NCBI GenBank assembly: GCA_040754375.1
Contig: JBFMCT010000006.1
Span: 1-64,000 of the forward strand
DNA length: 64,000 nucleotides
Direction: 5' to 3'
From: Actinomycetota bacterium
Lineage (GTDB): Bacteria > Actinomycetota > Acidimicrobiia > Acidimicrobiales > AC-14
Below, in pieces: positions 32,503-42,839 of this stretch. The notes beneath the pieces are model-generated. The model ran no database searches, was not told the DNA's origin, and worked only from the letters and a program-made list of their open reading frames with translations. How positions within the stretch are numbered: position 1 is the stretch's first letter; every line of letters begins with the position of its first letter. Both the position numbers and the translations under genes were made by a program.

Positions 32503-33884
32503 CGACCCCGGCCGGGCGGGGGCGCCGCCTCGGCCTCAGGAGGCGGCTGACGCTCATCTTTGCCATCGGCGCCCTGCTGCTGTCGACATCGGTAGCGGTG
32601 ATCAGCTACGAGCTGTCGCGCAATTACCTGGTCCGCCAGCGCCAGACGTCGCTGGAGCAGCAGGCGTTCGTCAACGCCCGCCTCGTCCGCAGCCGCATCC
32701 GGGCGGGTGAAACCGACGTGGCCGCCCTGCTGGCGTCCCTCAGCCCCCGGTCGACCTCCCAGCACCTCAGCCTGCAGGACGGCCAGTGGACCGTGGGTTC
32801 CCCTTCGGCTGACCCCTCCCAGGTGCCTGCGGGGCTGCGGTCGGCCGTGGTGTCGGGCCGGGCCGGCCACCAGCTCTTCCGCCTCGAAGGCCAACCGCAC
32901 ATGGCCGTAGGCGTGCCGATCGCCGAGGCGGACCTCGCCTACTTCGCCGTCTACTCCCTCGACGTCCTCGACCGGACGCTCACCGTCCTTGGCAACTCGC
33001 TCATGGTGGCCGCGCTGATCACGACCCTGGTGGGGGCGGCGACCGGCCAGTGGGCCAGCCGCCGGGTGCTGCAGCCGCTGACCGACGTGGCCGAGGCCTC
33101 GGCCGCGGTGGCCGGCGGGGGCCTGGACGTGCGCCTCGACGCCGGCAACGACCCCGACCTGGCCATCGTGGCCAAGTCGTTCAACCGCATGACCGATGCC
33201 CTGGTGGCCCGGATGGAGCGCGATGCCCGGTTTGCCTCATCGGTGAGCCACGAGCTGCGGTCCCCCCTCTCGACGCTGGTGGCATCGGTCGAGGTCGTGA
33301 CGGCCAAGCGCCACGAGCTGGGTGCGCCCGCCCGGGAGGCCCTCGACCTGCTGGCCGACGAGGTCAACTTGCTGGTCCGCCTGGTCGAGGACCTGCTGGA
33401 GATCTCCCGGCTGGAGGCGGGCGTGGCCGACCTGGCCCTCGAAGAGGTCAACCTTGACGAGTTCGTCCATCGGGCGGTGGGCACAAGCTCGTCGGCCGAC
33501 GTCCAGATCGACGTGCAGGCGAGCGTCGGCTCGACCGTCGTCCGGGCCGACAAACGCCGCCTGGAGAGGGTCCTGGGGAACCTCATCAGCAACGCCGAGA
33601 ACTACGCCGGCGGGGTGTCCCGGGTGGCCGTCGAGCGGGAGGACGGGGTGGCCCGCATCGCCGTGGAGGACTCCGGCCCCGGGGTCCCCGCCGACGAGCG
33701 TGAGCAGATCTTCGAACGCTTCGTCCGGGGCCGGGCGGCCGTCAAGCGGCGCCACGACGGCGGCGCGGGCCTCGGCCTCTCGCTCGTCTCCGAACACGTA
33801 CGCGCCCACGACGGACGCGTCTGGGTCGAGCCGAGCCCCAGCGGCGGCGCCCGCTTCGTGGTCGAACTACCCGTGGTCTCTTGA
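32499..33884 (+). CDS. Membrane histidine kinase, MtrB-like (copy 1)
   Basis: A 461-aa kinase. Two membrane helices (LTLIFAIGALLLSTSVAVIS; SLMVAALITTLVGAATG) bracket a 130-residue extracytoplasmic sensor. Then HAMP (VLQPLTDVAEASAAVAGG), HisKA with FASSVSHELRSPLSTLV, and HATPase (LISNAENYAGGV, IAVEDSGPGVPADE, GGAGLGLSLVSEHV). GTG start overlapping the regulator stop. The paralogue at 40708 is alike throughout, with the sensor the least conserved part. It phosphorylates the coupled regulator; the signal is unknown. Confidence 0.92.
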   Translation: MTTPAGRGRRLGLRRRLTLIFAIGALLLSTSVAVISYELSRNYLVRQRQTSLEQQAFVNARLVRSRIRAGETDVAALLASLSPRSTSQHLSLQDGQWTVGSPSADPSQVPAGLRSAVVSGRAGHQLFRLEGQPHMAVGVPIAEADLAYFAVYSLDVLDRTLTVLGNSLMVAALITTLVGAATGQWASRRVLQPLTDVAEASAAVAGGGLDVRLDAGNDPDLAIVAKSFNRMTDALVARMERDARFASSVSHELRSPLSTLVASVEVVTAKRHELGAPAREALDLLADEVNLLVRLVEDLLEISRLEAGVADLALEEVNLDEFVHRAVGTSSSADVQIDVQASVGSTVVRADKRRLERVLGNLISNAENYAGGVSRVAVEREDGVARIAVEDSGPGVPADEREQIFERFVRGRAAVKRRHDGGAGLGLSLVSEHVRAHDGRVWVEPSPSGGARFVVELPVVS

Positions 33885-34057
33885 CGAGGGCCCGCCGGCG
33901 GGGGGCGCGGCCCCTCATCGCGGCCCTCGCGGTGGCCGCCTCCCTCGGGACTGCCTCCTGTGGGGTGCCCACCCACGACGAGCCCCGACTGGTCCGCGAC
34001 GCCGACGTGCCCTACGGCCTTCTGGACCGCCCGGTTCCCACCACGACCGCCCGCTGA
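33881..34057 (+). CDS. 58-aa lipoprotein, truncated relative of the GerMN lipoprotein
   Basis: A short gene starting at TTG 33881 that overlaps the kinase stop (TTGA). It encodes a signal peptide (RPLIAALAVAASLGTAS), lipobox Cys at residue 27, then CGVPTHDEPRLVRDADVPYG and LLDRPVPTTTAR. The GerMN lipoprotein after the second kinase copy has the matching CGVPSDSSPRTISADRVPFG and LLEPDDGRAPTT, then goes on into a domain that this one lacks. So copy 1 keeps only the anchor and linker, a mature peptide of about 31 residues. A CCGCGG inverted repeat follows at 34064-34081. The same position in both operons argues that it is a real gene. Confidence 0.7.
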   Translation: MTRARRRGARPLIAALAVAASLGTASCGVPTHDEPRLVRDADVPYGLLDRPVPTTTAR

Positions 34058-34498
34058 CGCCTACCGCGGGCCGGTCCGCGGATCGTCAACAAAAAGTCAT
34101 CTCCGCGCCCGCTGAAAGTCGCATTGCTGGCGGAGGCTGATCGTGGTCCGGCGAACGAGGGCCGTCCCGGAGCCATGGCCCCCAGGTAGCGGCCTCGGCG
34201 TGACCGGGGCACATGCGACGCCATTCACAGTAGTAATTGCGCCTTAGTAGAGGCGCTTTTGGCGCGCTGGCTCGCCGCTATATGGGGTGATCGAGGTCAG
34301 TAATCCCTGTTCAGTGCCCTGACCTGGGCCGTTGCGAGCCCAGCTATAGGCTAATAGGCTCTAGCATGAACGCGGTTATTGCACTATTTACTGCAGAACG
34401 CGACACTTAGGTACCCGACAAAGGGAGGAAGGCGCAGGCACTCGCGCCGACCACACCGAGGCGGGGCTCACAAACCAACAGAAAGAGAGAAGGTGGGA
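34058..34498 (+). other. 441-bp intergenic region and leader of the secreted protein gene
   Basis: No gene is supported here. It contains an inverted repeat CCGCGG-N6-CCGCGG (34064-34081), a T-tailed terminator (34239-34260), an inverted repeat AGGTCAG-N18-CTGACCT (34294-34325), a tandem TAGGCT motif near 34350, a small hairpin GGCGC-N8-GCGCC (34431-34448), and AAGG before the ATG. The stretch is clearly AT-richer than its surroundings, as expected of a strong promoter and long leader. No riboswitch class was recognised. Confidence 0.6.
34239..34260 (+). terminator. Intrinsic terminator
   Basis: GCGCCT-TAGTAG-AGGCGC followed by TTTT: a perfect 6-bp stem with a 6-base loop and T tract, a textbook rho-independent terminator and the clearest one in the window. 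It would end the regulator-kinase-lipoprotein operon 180 bp upstream and insulate the gene at 34499. Confidence 0.75.
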
Positions 34499-35083
34499 AT
34501 GAACCTTCGTAGAAAGGTTGCAGTGACCTTCGGGGCCGCTGCGGCTGCCACCGTCATTGCCGGTGCCTCCGCGTTCGCGTGCACCAACCTGGCGACCCTC
34601 AACCTGTCCAGCTCCGCTGGCAAGGCGGGCGACACGGTGACCGTGACCGGCTCGTCGTTCCGGGTCAACGCCCAGAACCTGTCGGCGTCCTTCCCGGTCG
34701 TCATGAAGTGGAACGGTGTCGACGGCGCGACGCTCGCCCAGGTCCAGCCCGACCGTGCCGGCAACATCTCGGCCACGTTCACCGTGCCCGACGGCCAGCC
34801 CGGCTACTACGTCATCGTGGCCACCCAGCGTGACGCCAACGGGACCGACGTGTACGGCACCCCGGCTCGCGCCAGCTACCAGATCCTCGGCCCCAACGGT
34901 CAGTCGGTCGTCACCCCGGCCGCCACCACCGCAGGCGCTCTTGGCTCTGAGAGCAGCTCCTCGGGCATCATCGCCCTGACCGTCGGCCTCGGTGCCCTTG
35001 GTCTGGCCCTGTTCGGCGCGGGCTTCATCGCCTTCGTCCGCCAGGCCCGCCGGGCCCCCGCGGCTGCGGCCGTGCGCAAGTAA
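34499..35083 (+). CDS. Secreted, C-terminally membrane-anchored surface protein of unknown function
   Basis: A 194-aa protein. Signal peptide (VAVTFGAAAAATVIAGASAFA), an Ig-like beta domain of about 110 residues (LNLSSSAGKAGDTVTVTGSS; ISATFTVPDGQPGYYVIVA), a Ser/Thr/Ala linker, a single membrane helix (IIALTVGLGALGLALFGAGF) and a basic cytoplasmic end (VRQARRAPAAAAVRK). One Cys follows the signal cleavage region, so it might be a lipoprotein instead. There is no LPxTG motif. The domain order suits a surface-displayed wall-face protein. A long AT-richer leader and strong terminators on both sides suggest high expression. I do not recognise the family. Confidence 0.8.
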   Translation: MNLRRKVAVTFGAAAAATVIAGASAFACTNLATLNLSSSAGKAGDTVTVTGSSFRVNAQNLSASFPVVMKWNGVDGATLAQVQPDRAGNISATFTVPDGQPGYYVIVATQRDANGTDVYGTPARASYQILGPNGQSVVTPAATTAGALGSESSSSGIIALTVGLGALGLALFGAGFIAFVRQARRAPAAAAVRK

Positions 35084-35109
35084 CCAGCAGTACCTGTAGG
35101 TCCGGGTTA

Positions 35110-35141
35110 CCGGCCGGGGCCCCTCCGTGGGCCCCGGCCGG
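35110..35141. terminator. Strong hairpin terminator after the surface protein
   Basis: CCGGCCGGGGCCC-CTCCGT-GGGCCCCGGCCGG: 13-bp perfect stem with a 6-base loop, 26 bp after the stop codon. No T tract follows. It lies in the 217-bp gap to the convergent universal stress protein gene, so it may serve both strands. Confidence 0.65.
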
Positions 35142-35300
35142 CGGCCGGAGCAGTACCGAGGCGGTGCCAGCCTCAAGAGAACGCCGGTACGGGCCCCCGT
35201 GCCCTCGGCTCACGGCAGTCGGGTTCTCCACCTCTTTCCCAGCCTGCTGCGAGCTCGGGGCACCGGGGCCCGATCGCGTACCGCCCCGGGGCCCGGCGCC

Positions 35301-37582
<2,282 letters not shown>

Positions 37583-37603
37583 GCCCGGGCGGCTCGGCCG
37601 GGA

Positions 37604-37639
37604 CCGGGTCAGGGGCCGGGTCAGGGGCCGGGTCAGGGG
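37604..37639. repeat. Tandem repeat, 3 x 12 bp, between convergent genes
   Basis: CCGGGTCAGGGG occurs three times in exact tandem, followed by a partial fourth unit. On the minus strand each unit carries TGA, and one of these is the stop codon of the membrane Usp gene (37633). Likely a replication-slippage tract with no coding role. Confidence 0.85.
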
Positions 37640-38238
37640 CCGGGGCGGCCGCTCACCAGTAGGACGGGCACCTTGCAGTTGCGGGCCAGCTCGCTGGCCG
37701 CGCTGCCCAAGATGGCCTTGCTGATCCCTGTCCCCCGGGTGCCGATGGCGACCACGTCGAAGCCCGATCCGACGGCGAACTGGGCCAGCGCAGTCGCGGG
37801 GTGGTCCCGAAGGAGCAGCGGCTCGGCCCCGGCCTGGCCGGCCACCGCCTGGGCGAGGGCCTGCTCGGCCCGGCGCTCGACGTCGGGCAGGTCGCCGAAG
37901 GGGACCACCGTGGCCACCGTGAAGCGTCCCGTCCGGTCGGCGAAGAGGTGGGCGGCGGTGGCGAGGGCGGCCGCCGACTCGGGCGAGCCGTCGTAGCCCA
38001 CCAGGACGTCGACCGGGCCCACCCGGGTACCCGGTGCCTCCTGCTCCGCCCCGTAGGACGACTCGCCCCGGCGGGTGGCGTCCACCGCCAGTACGAGGCT
38101 CAGGGGGCCCAGGACCGTACCGAGGACCAGCCACCCGAACCCGCTGTGGCCCCGCCGGCCCATGACCACGGCCAACGCCAGCCCGATGACCAGCCACGCG
38201 GCCGCCATGATCACGACGACCGCAACCCCCTCAGACAT
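37633..38238 (-). CDS. Membrane-anchored universal stress protein
   Basis: A 201-aa fusion. Two N-terminal membrane helices (VAVVVIMAAAWLVIGLALAV; FGWLVLGTVLGPLSLVLAV) joined by a short basic loop, then a linker and a C-terminal Usp domain (VDVLVGYDGSPESAAALATA; ATP motif GTRGTGISKAILGSAASE). Usp proteins are normally soluble; a two-helix hairpin would hold this one at the inner face of the membrane. The ATG at 38238 has GAGAGG upstream. It converges on the DosS-like kinase. Confidence 0.82.
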   Translation of the reverse strand: MSEGVAVVVIMAAAWLVIGLALAVVMGRRGHSGFGWLVLGTVLGPLSLVLAVDATRRGESSYGAEQEAPGTRVGPVDVLVGYDGSPESAAALATAAHLFADRTGRFTVATVVPFGDLPDVERRAEQALAQAVAGQAGAEPLLLRDHPATALAQFAVGSGFDVVAIGTRGTGISKAILGSAASELARNCKVPVLLVSGRPGP

Positions 38239-38330
38239 CGCGCTCACCTCTCGGCCGGGCCACGGACCTCATCCTCGCCATCCTCCGCCCCCGAGGGCTC
38301 GCCGCCAAGGGCCGGAGGTCACGAAGCTAC

Positions 38331-38359
38331 AGGCCCCGACAGCGGCGCGGTCGGGGCCT
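38331..38359. other. Hairpin in the divergent usp-mscS promoter region
   Basis: AGGCCCCGAC-N9-GTCGGGGCCT, a perfect inverted repeat with 10-bp arms, in the middle of a 225-bp gap between two divergent genes. A terminator makes little sense between divergent genes, so an operator or leader structure is more likely. A TAGGGT at about 38375, resembling a -10 box, follows it. Confidence 0.55.
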
Positions 38360-38463
38360 GCGGCAGGGGCGGGTAGGGTTTGGGGAGCCCGTGGTTCGGC
38401 AAGGTCCGTGGAGGTCCGTCGACCGCCGGGCCGCACCCACGAAGCTTGTGCCGAGGAGGTGCC

Positions 38464-39645
38464 GTGTTCTCTCCAGGTGCGTTCATCGCTGTGCTGGCCC
38501 AGGCCACCACGACCACCACCGTCGCCCCCTGCGGGCCGCCGGAGGAAGCGGGGGCGGTCTGCAGCAGCATCTACTCGATAACCGGCAACGAGGCCCTCGC
38601 CCAGGCCAGCAACGCAGTCATCGTCATGCCCGCCCGCATCGGGCTGATAGTGGTGATGGCCTTCATCGGCACCCGGCTGGTCAGGCGAGCGGTGCGGCGG
38701 TCGGTGCGGGGCGTCCGCAACGCCCAGGCTGACATCATCGGAGGCGAGCGTTCGCCGGGCACCCTGCTGCGCACGTCACCGGGCAGCTCGCCCCGGGCCG
38801 CCCAACGGGCCGAGACGATCGGGTCGCTGATGATCAGCGTCACGACCGTAGCGATCTGGACGATCGCCACGTTCATGGTCTTCGGCGAGCTGGGCCTGGC
38901 CATCGGCCCCCTGCTGACCGGTGCCGGCATCGTGGGCATCGCCTTGGGCTTCGGTGCCCAGAACCTCGTGCGGGACTTCCTGTCGGGCGTGTTCATGCTG
39001 ATCGAGGACCAGTACGGCGTGGGCGACGTGATCAACGCCGGGCCGGCCACCGGGGTGGTGGAGGGTGTGAGCCTGCGCACGACGCGGCTCCGAGACGTCG
39101 AAGGAAACGTGTGGCACATCCCCAACGGCAGCATCGAGCGCATCGCCAACATGTCCCAGCAATGGTCCCGCTCGCTCCTCGACATCGGGGTCGCCTACGG
39201 GACCGACATCGACCGGGCCACGGCGGTGATCAAGCAGGTGGCCGTCGAGACCTGGCGCGACCCCAAGTGGGTGGGCGAGATCCTCGAGGAGCCCGAGGTC
39301 TGGGGAGTGGAGCGCTTCGAGGCCGACGGGATCGCCATCCGTCTCGTCACCAAGACCAGGCCCCTGTCGCAGTGGAAGATCGGGCGCGAGCTGCGGGCCC
39401 GGATCAAGCAGGCCTTCGACCGAGAGGGCATCGAGATCCCCGTCCCCCAGCGGGTGGTCTGGCACCGCGACGGCAACGGCCACGAACCAAACGGACCGGG
39501 CAACGGGCAGGGGCCCGGGCCCGGGCCCGGGCCCGGCAAAGGCTCTGCCCAGGATCCCGGCAGCACGCCGGGCTCCGAGCGGCCCCAGGACGCCGGCAAG
39601 GACGCGCCCGCGGCCTCGCGCCCCGAAACCGGTACGCCGCCGTAA
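38464..39645 (+). CDS. MscS-family mechanosensitive ion channel
   Basis: A 393-aa channel. Three membrane segments (IGLIVVMAFIGTRLV; ISVTTVAIWTIATFMVFGEL; the pore helix LTGAGIVGIALGFGAQNLVRDFLSG), then the MscS beta domain (YGVGDVINAGPATGVVEGVSL; TTRLRDVEGNVWHIPNGSIE) and alpha-beta domain. A disordered C-terminal tail of about 60 residues is rich in Gly, Pro and Asn. The GTG at 38464 has GAGGAGG upstream. It would release solutes on hypo-osmotic shock. Near stress proteins and envelope-sensing kinases, a turgor-stress role fits. Confidence 0.92.
   Translation: MFSPGAFIAVLAQATTTTTVAPCGPPEEAGAVCSSIYSITGNEALAQASNAVIVMPARIGLIVVMAFIGTRLVRRAVRRSVRGVRNAQADIIGGERSPGTLLRTSPGSSPRAAQRAETIGSLMISVTTVAIWTIATFMVFGELGLAIGPLLTGAGIVGIALGFGAQNLVRDFLSGVFMLIEDQYGVGDVINAGPATGVVEGVSLRTTRLRDVEGNVWHIPNGSIERIANMSQQWSRSLLDIGVAYGTDIDRATAVIKQVAVETWRDPKWVGEILEEPEVWGVERFEADGIAIRLVTKTRPLSQWKIGRELRARIKQAFDREGIEIPVPQRVVWHRDGNGHEPNGPGNGQGPGPGPGPGKGSAQDPGSTPGSERPQDAGKDAPAASRPETGTPP
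39511..39534 (+). repeat. Self-complementary GGGCCC x4 tandem repeat in mscS
   Basis: Four exact GGGCCC units encode a Gly-Pro alternation in the disordered tail of the channel. Each unit is its own reverse complement, so the tract can fold on itself and is prone to slippage in units of two codons. Confidence 0.85.
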
Positions 39646-39679
39646 CCGAACCGCAGTACGGGGCGGCGATACTGCCTGG

Positions 39680-40006
39680 GTGGAGGGTCGCATCCTGCTG
39701 GGAGGGAGCGAGGGAGAGCTACGGCTCACGTCGGCCGCCGACACGATCACCATCGAGGCCCACGGCACCCTCGACGCGGCGACCGTGGCAGCCATGGCCG
39801 GTGCGGCCGCCGGCGCCCTCGAGAACGGCTGGGACCGGGTGCACATCGACCTCGGCCACATCACCGGTCACACCGACGACGGCTTGGATGCACTAGCCGA
39901 CCTCCAGGGCCGCTACCCTCCCGGCGCGGGCCGCCGGATCGCCTACCGGGCCAGCTCCGACACGGGCCAGGAGGCGCTGCTCGCCGCTTACTCCCGCGCT
40001 GGTTGA
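39680..40006 (+). CDS. Small STAS-like protein
   Basis: A 108-aa protein starting at GTG 39680. The pattern ADTITIEAHGTLDAATVAAM, then DRVHIDLGHITGHTDDGL and GRRIAYRA, looks like a STAS/anti-sigma-antagonist fold, but the usual Asp-Ser phosphorylation site is replaced by His-Thr-Asp-Asp, so ordinary regulation by an anti-sigma kinase is unlikely. It ends 6 bp before the second MtrA-like operon, which makes it a probable first gene of that transcript. Confidence 0.55.
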   Translation: MEGRILLGGSEGELRLTSAADTITIEAHGTLDAATVAAMAGAAAGALENGWDRVHIDLGHITGHTDDGLDALADLQGRYPPGAGRRIAYRASSDTGQEALLAAYSRAG

Positions 40007-40012
40007 GCCATC

Positions 40013-40711
40013 ATGGGGCCCGTGGGGGCGCACATCCTTCTCGTCGAAGACGACCCGCGGATCCGGACCTCGTTGAGCCTCGTTCTCGAGGACGAGGGCA
40101 ATGAGGTCGACCAGGTGGCCAGCGCCGAGGAGGCTCTCGAGGTCTTCGACCGCAAGCCGGCCGACGTGGTGATCGTCGACCTGATGCTCCCGGGCATGGA
40201 CGGCTTCGACCTCTGCCGGCGCCTGCGGGCCCACCACGACGTACCGATCCTGATCCTCACCGCCCGCTCGGACAGCCACGACGTGGTGGCCGGCTTGGAG
40301 GCGGGGGCCGACGACTACGTGGTCAAGCCGGCCGTCCCCAAGGAGCTCTCGGCTCGGGTCAGGGCCGTCCTACGGCGGACCAGCCGTACTGGAGGAACAG
40401 GGCTCGACGTCCAGCGCCTGATATTCGGCGACCTCGAGGTGATGCCCGACGCCGGTGTCGTACGCGTCGACGGTGAGCCCGTTCCCCTGACCAAGACCGA
40501 GTTCCGGCTCCTGTGCGAGCTGGCCGAGGCGGCCGGGCGCATCTCGACCCGCGAGAGCCTCCTGGAGCGGGTCTGGGGGTACGACTACTTCGGCGACAGC
40601 CGGCTGGTCGACGTCCACATCCGCCGTCTGCGCACCAAGATCGAGAAGGACCCGGCCAACCCCCGGCACATCGTCACCGTCCGCGGGCTGGGTTACAAGC
40701 TGGAGCAGTGA
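40013..40711 (+). CDS. OmpR/PhoB-type response regulator, MtrA-like (copy 2)
   Basis: A 232-aa regulator parallel to the one at 31822: ILLVEDDPRIRTSLSLVLED, VVIVDLMLPGMDGFDLCRR (phospho-Asp about 56), LILTARSDSHDVVAGLEAGA, DYVVKPAVPKEL, then winged helix LTKTEFRLLCELAEAAGRI, RVWGYDYFGDSRLVDVH and VTVRGLGYKLE. The DNA-recognition part is almost the same as copy 1, so the two may bind overlapping sites. It overlaps the kinase by GTGA. Confidence 0.9.
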   Translation: MGPVGAHILLVEDDPRIRTSLSLVLEDEGNEVDQVASAEEALEVFDRKPADVVIVDLMLPGMDGFDLCRRLRAHHDVPILILTARSDSHDVVAGLEAGADDYVVKPAVPKELSARVRAVLRRTSRTGGTGLDVQRLIFGDLEVMPDAGVVRVDGEPVPLTKTEFRLLCELAEAAGRISTRESLLERVWGYDYFGDSRLVDVHIRRLRTKIEKDPANPRHIVTVRGLGYKLEQ

Positions 40712-42120
40712 GCCAGGAGAGGTCAGGACTGGCCGGCAAGAGCGGTCCTGCCCGCCGGGGCCGCCCCGGGCTGCGGACCCGGGTCACCGTGGCGTTCGCC
40801 CTCGGTGCCCTCCTGCTGTCGGCCGGGCTGGCAGTGCTCACCTACCAACTGGCCAGGTCCTACCTGCTGCGCCAGCGCGAGACGTCTGTGATGCGCCAGA
40901 CCTACGCCAACGCCCGCCTGGTCAACAGCGTCCTGCGCTCGCCCGACCCCGACATCCCCCGGCTCCTGGTGTCGCTCCAGCGACCGTCGGGCTCGTTCCC
41001 CGTCGTCTCGCACCGCCAGGAGTGGTTCGGCTCGTCGGTAGCCGTGGGGCGTGACAGCCTGCCCGCCGCCCTACGGGAGACGGTCTCGTCGGGGGAGGCC
41101 GCCCGCCAGCGCTTCGTGCTCGGCGGCACGACCCAGCTCGTTGTGGGCGTGCCCCTCCCGGCCGTTGAGGCGGCCTACTACGAGGTCTTCCCGTTCGCCG
41201 AGCTGGAGCGCACGCTGCGGGTGCTGGGCAACTCCCTGGCGGCTGCGGCTGCGGCCACCACGGTGGCCGGGGCGACCATGGGCCGGTGGGCCAGCCGCCG
41301 TGCCCTCTCCCCCATGGCCGACGTCTCGGCGGCCGCCGCGGCCGTGGCCGGGGGCCGCTTCGACGTGCGCCTCGACGAGAGCGGCGACCCCGACCTGTCG
41401 TCGATGGCCGTTTCCTTCAACCGTATGACCGACGCCCTCCAGGCCAGGATCGAACGCGATGCCCGCTTCGCGTCAGACGTGAGCCACGAGCTGCGGTCCC
41501 CACTGACCACGCTGGCGGCTGCCCTCCAGGTGGTGAGCTCCCGGCGCGAGGAGATGCCCGAGCGGGCCCGGCGGGGCCTCGACCTGCTCAACGCCGAGGT
41601 CGGCCGGTTCGAGCGGCTGGTCGAGGACCTGCTGGAGATGGCCCGCATCGACTCGGGCGTGGGAGAGCTGGCCACCGACGAGGTCGTCTTGGGCGAGTTC
41701 GTACTGAGGGCCGTCCGCCAGGGCCGCAACGGGCTCGTGCCCGTGGAGATCGACGCCGAGGCGGCCGGCACCGTGGTCAAGGCCGACAAGCGGCGCCTGG
41801 AGCGGGTGGTGGCCAACCTGGTGGAGAACGCCGTCCGGCACGGCGGGGGCGTGACCCGGGTCAGCATCGAACGCGACGGCCCGTGGGCCAGGTTCGCCGT
41901 GGAGGACGCCGGTCCCGGCGTGCCCCCCGAGGACCGGGAGAGGGTCTTCGAACGTTTCGCCCGGGGCGACGCCGCCGGCAACCGGGGCGACGGCGACGGG
42001 ACGGGGCTGGGCCTGGCCCTGGTCCGCGAGCACGTCCGCCTCCACGGCGGGCGGTCCCGGGCCGAGGACCGCCCCGGTGGCGGGGCGCGGTTCGTCATAG
42101 AACTGCCGGTCGTTAAATGA
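40708..42120 (+). CDS. Membrane histidine kinase, MtrB-like (copy 2)
   Basis: A 470-aa kinase: membrane helix VTVAFALGALLLSAGLAVLT, an extracytoplasmic sensor of about 130 residues, a second helix (LGNSLAAAAAATTVAGATMG), HAMP (SPMADVSAAAAAVAGG), HisKA (FASDVSHELRSPLTTLA) and HATPase (LVENAVRHGGGV, VEDAGPGVPPED, GTGLGLALVREHV). GTG start overlapping the regulator; the stop overlaps the lipoprotein ATG. Outside the sensor it matches copy 1 closely. Confidence 0.92.
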   Translation: MSQERSGLAGKSGPARRGRPGLRTRVTVAFALGALLLSAGLAVLTYQLARSYLLRQRETSVMRQTYANARLVNSVLRSPDPDIPRLLVSLQRPSGSFPVVSHRQEWFGSSVAVGRDSLPAALRETVSSGEAARQRFVLGGTTQLVVGVPLPAVEAAYYEVFPFAELERTLRVLGNSLAAAAAATTVAGATMGRWASRRALSPMADVSAAAAAVAGGRFDVRLDESGDPDLSSMAVSFNRMTDALQARIERDARFASDVSHELRSPLTTLAAALQVVSSRREEMPERARRGLDLLNAEVGRFERLVEDLLEMARIDSGVGELATDEVVLGEFVLRAVRQGRNGLVPVEIDAEAAGTVVKADKRRLERVVANLVENAVRHGGGVTRVSIERDGPWARFAVEDAGPGVPPEDRERVFERFARGDAAGNRGDGDGTGLGLALVREHVRLHGGRSRAEDRPGGGARFVIELPVVK

Positions 42121-42719
42121 GACACCACGGCACGCGCCGCCCGGCTCTCACCGCCGCGGTCGTCCTGGCCGTGGTGGCCCTCGCCCTGTCCGGCTGCGGC
42201 GTACCTTCGGACAGCTCACCTCGCACGATCAGCGCCGACCGAGTGCCGTTCGGGCTGCTCGAGCCCGACGACGGGCGGGCCCCGACCACCGCCGGCCCCG
42301 GGGCCACCGCCACCACGGTCTACCTGGTGGGCGACGAGCGCCTGGTGGCCGCCGAGCGGGATGTCGCGGGCCCGCCGGGGGTGGCCACGTCGATAAGAGC
42401 CCTGCTCAGCGGCCCCACCGAGGCCGAGGCCAGGCGGGGCCTGCGCACCGCCGTACCCCCCACGGCCGCAGTGGCGCTGGCGGCCACGGTGGGCGACACG
42501 GTCACCCTCGACCTGTCCCGGTGGTTCACCGAGGCAGCCGGCGGCCCCGAGGAGGTCCTGGCCATCGCCCAGATCGTCTACACGGTCACCGGCGTCGAGG
42601 GGGTGGGCGCCGCCCGCTTCACGCTCGCGGGCCGGGCCGTCGAGGTGCCCGGGGGCGACGGCACACTCCGGAGCGGCGCCCTGCGCCGCACCGACTTCCC
42701 CTTGGTGGGCCCGGCCTGA
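42117..42719 (+). CDS. GerMN-domain lipoprotein, LpqB-like
   Basis: A 200-aa lipoprotein (lipobox ALSGC at about residue 27). After a 40-residue linker comes a GerMN domain: TTVYLVGDERLVAAER, SIRALLSGPTEAEARRGLRT, DTVTLDLSRWF and QIVYTVTGVEGVGAARF. In LpqB two such regions precede a beta-propeller; here only one GerMN is kept, so it is a reduced form. LpqB modulates MtrB in mycobacteria; the coupled position (ATGA overlap with the kinase) suggests a similar accessory sensor role. Confidence 0.85.
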   Translation: MRHHGTRRPALTAAVVLAVVALALSGCGVPSDSSPRTISADRVPFGLLEPDDGRAPTTAGPGATATTVYLVGDERLVAAERDVAGPPGVATSIRALLSGPTEAEARRGLRTAVPPTAAVALAATVGDTVTLDLSRWFTEAAGGPEEVLAIAQIVYTVTGVEGVGAARFTLAGRAVEVPGGDGTLRSGALRRTDFPLVGPA

Positions 42720-42839
42720 ACGGGGGGCGTTCACGGACTGTTACTGAACCGCAAGGTGGCAGAAGTCGGATCTTCAGGTCGAGCGGTCATCATCGTGGGC
42801 GTGATCCCGACCAGTGCCGCCCGGGGGCCGCAGGCCACC

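Noticed and set aside
34366-34410. 14-codon ATG frame in the leader of the surface protein
   Set aside because: No Shine-Dalgarno, no attenuator-type codon run or paired hairpins; chance frame in an AT-richer region.
34261-34498. Possible riboswitch upstream of the surface protein
   Set aside because: Some inverted repeats are present but I could not match any known riboswitch core; left as an unassigned leader.
37604-37639. CRISPR-like spacing of repeats
   Set aside because: Units are 12 bp in direct contact with no spacers; an ordinary tandem repeat.
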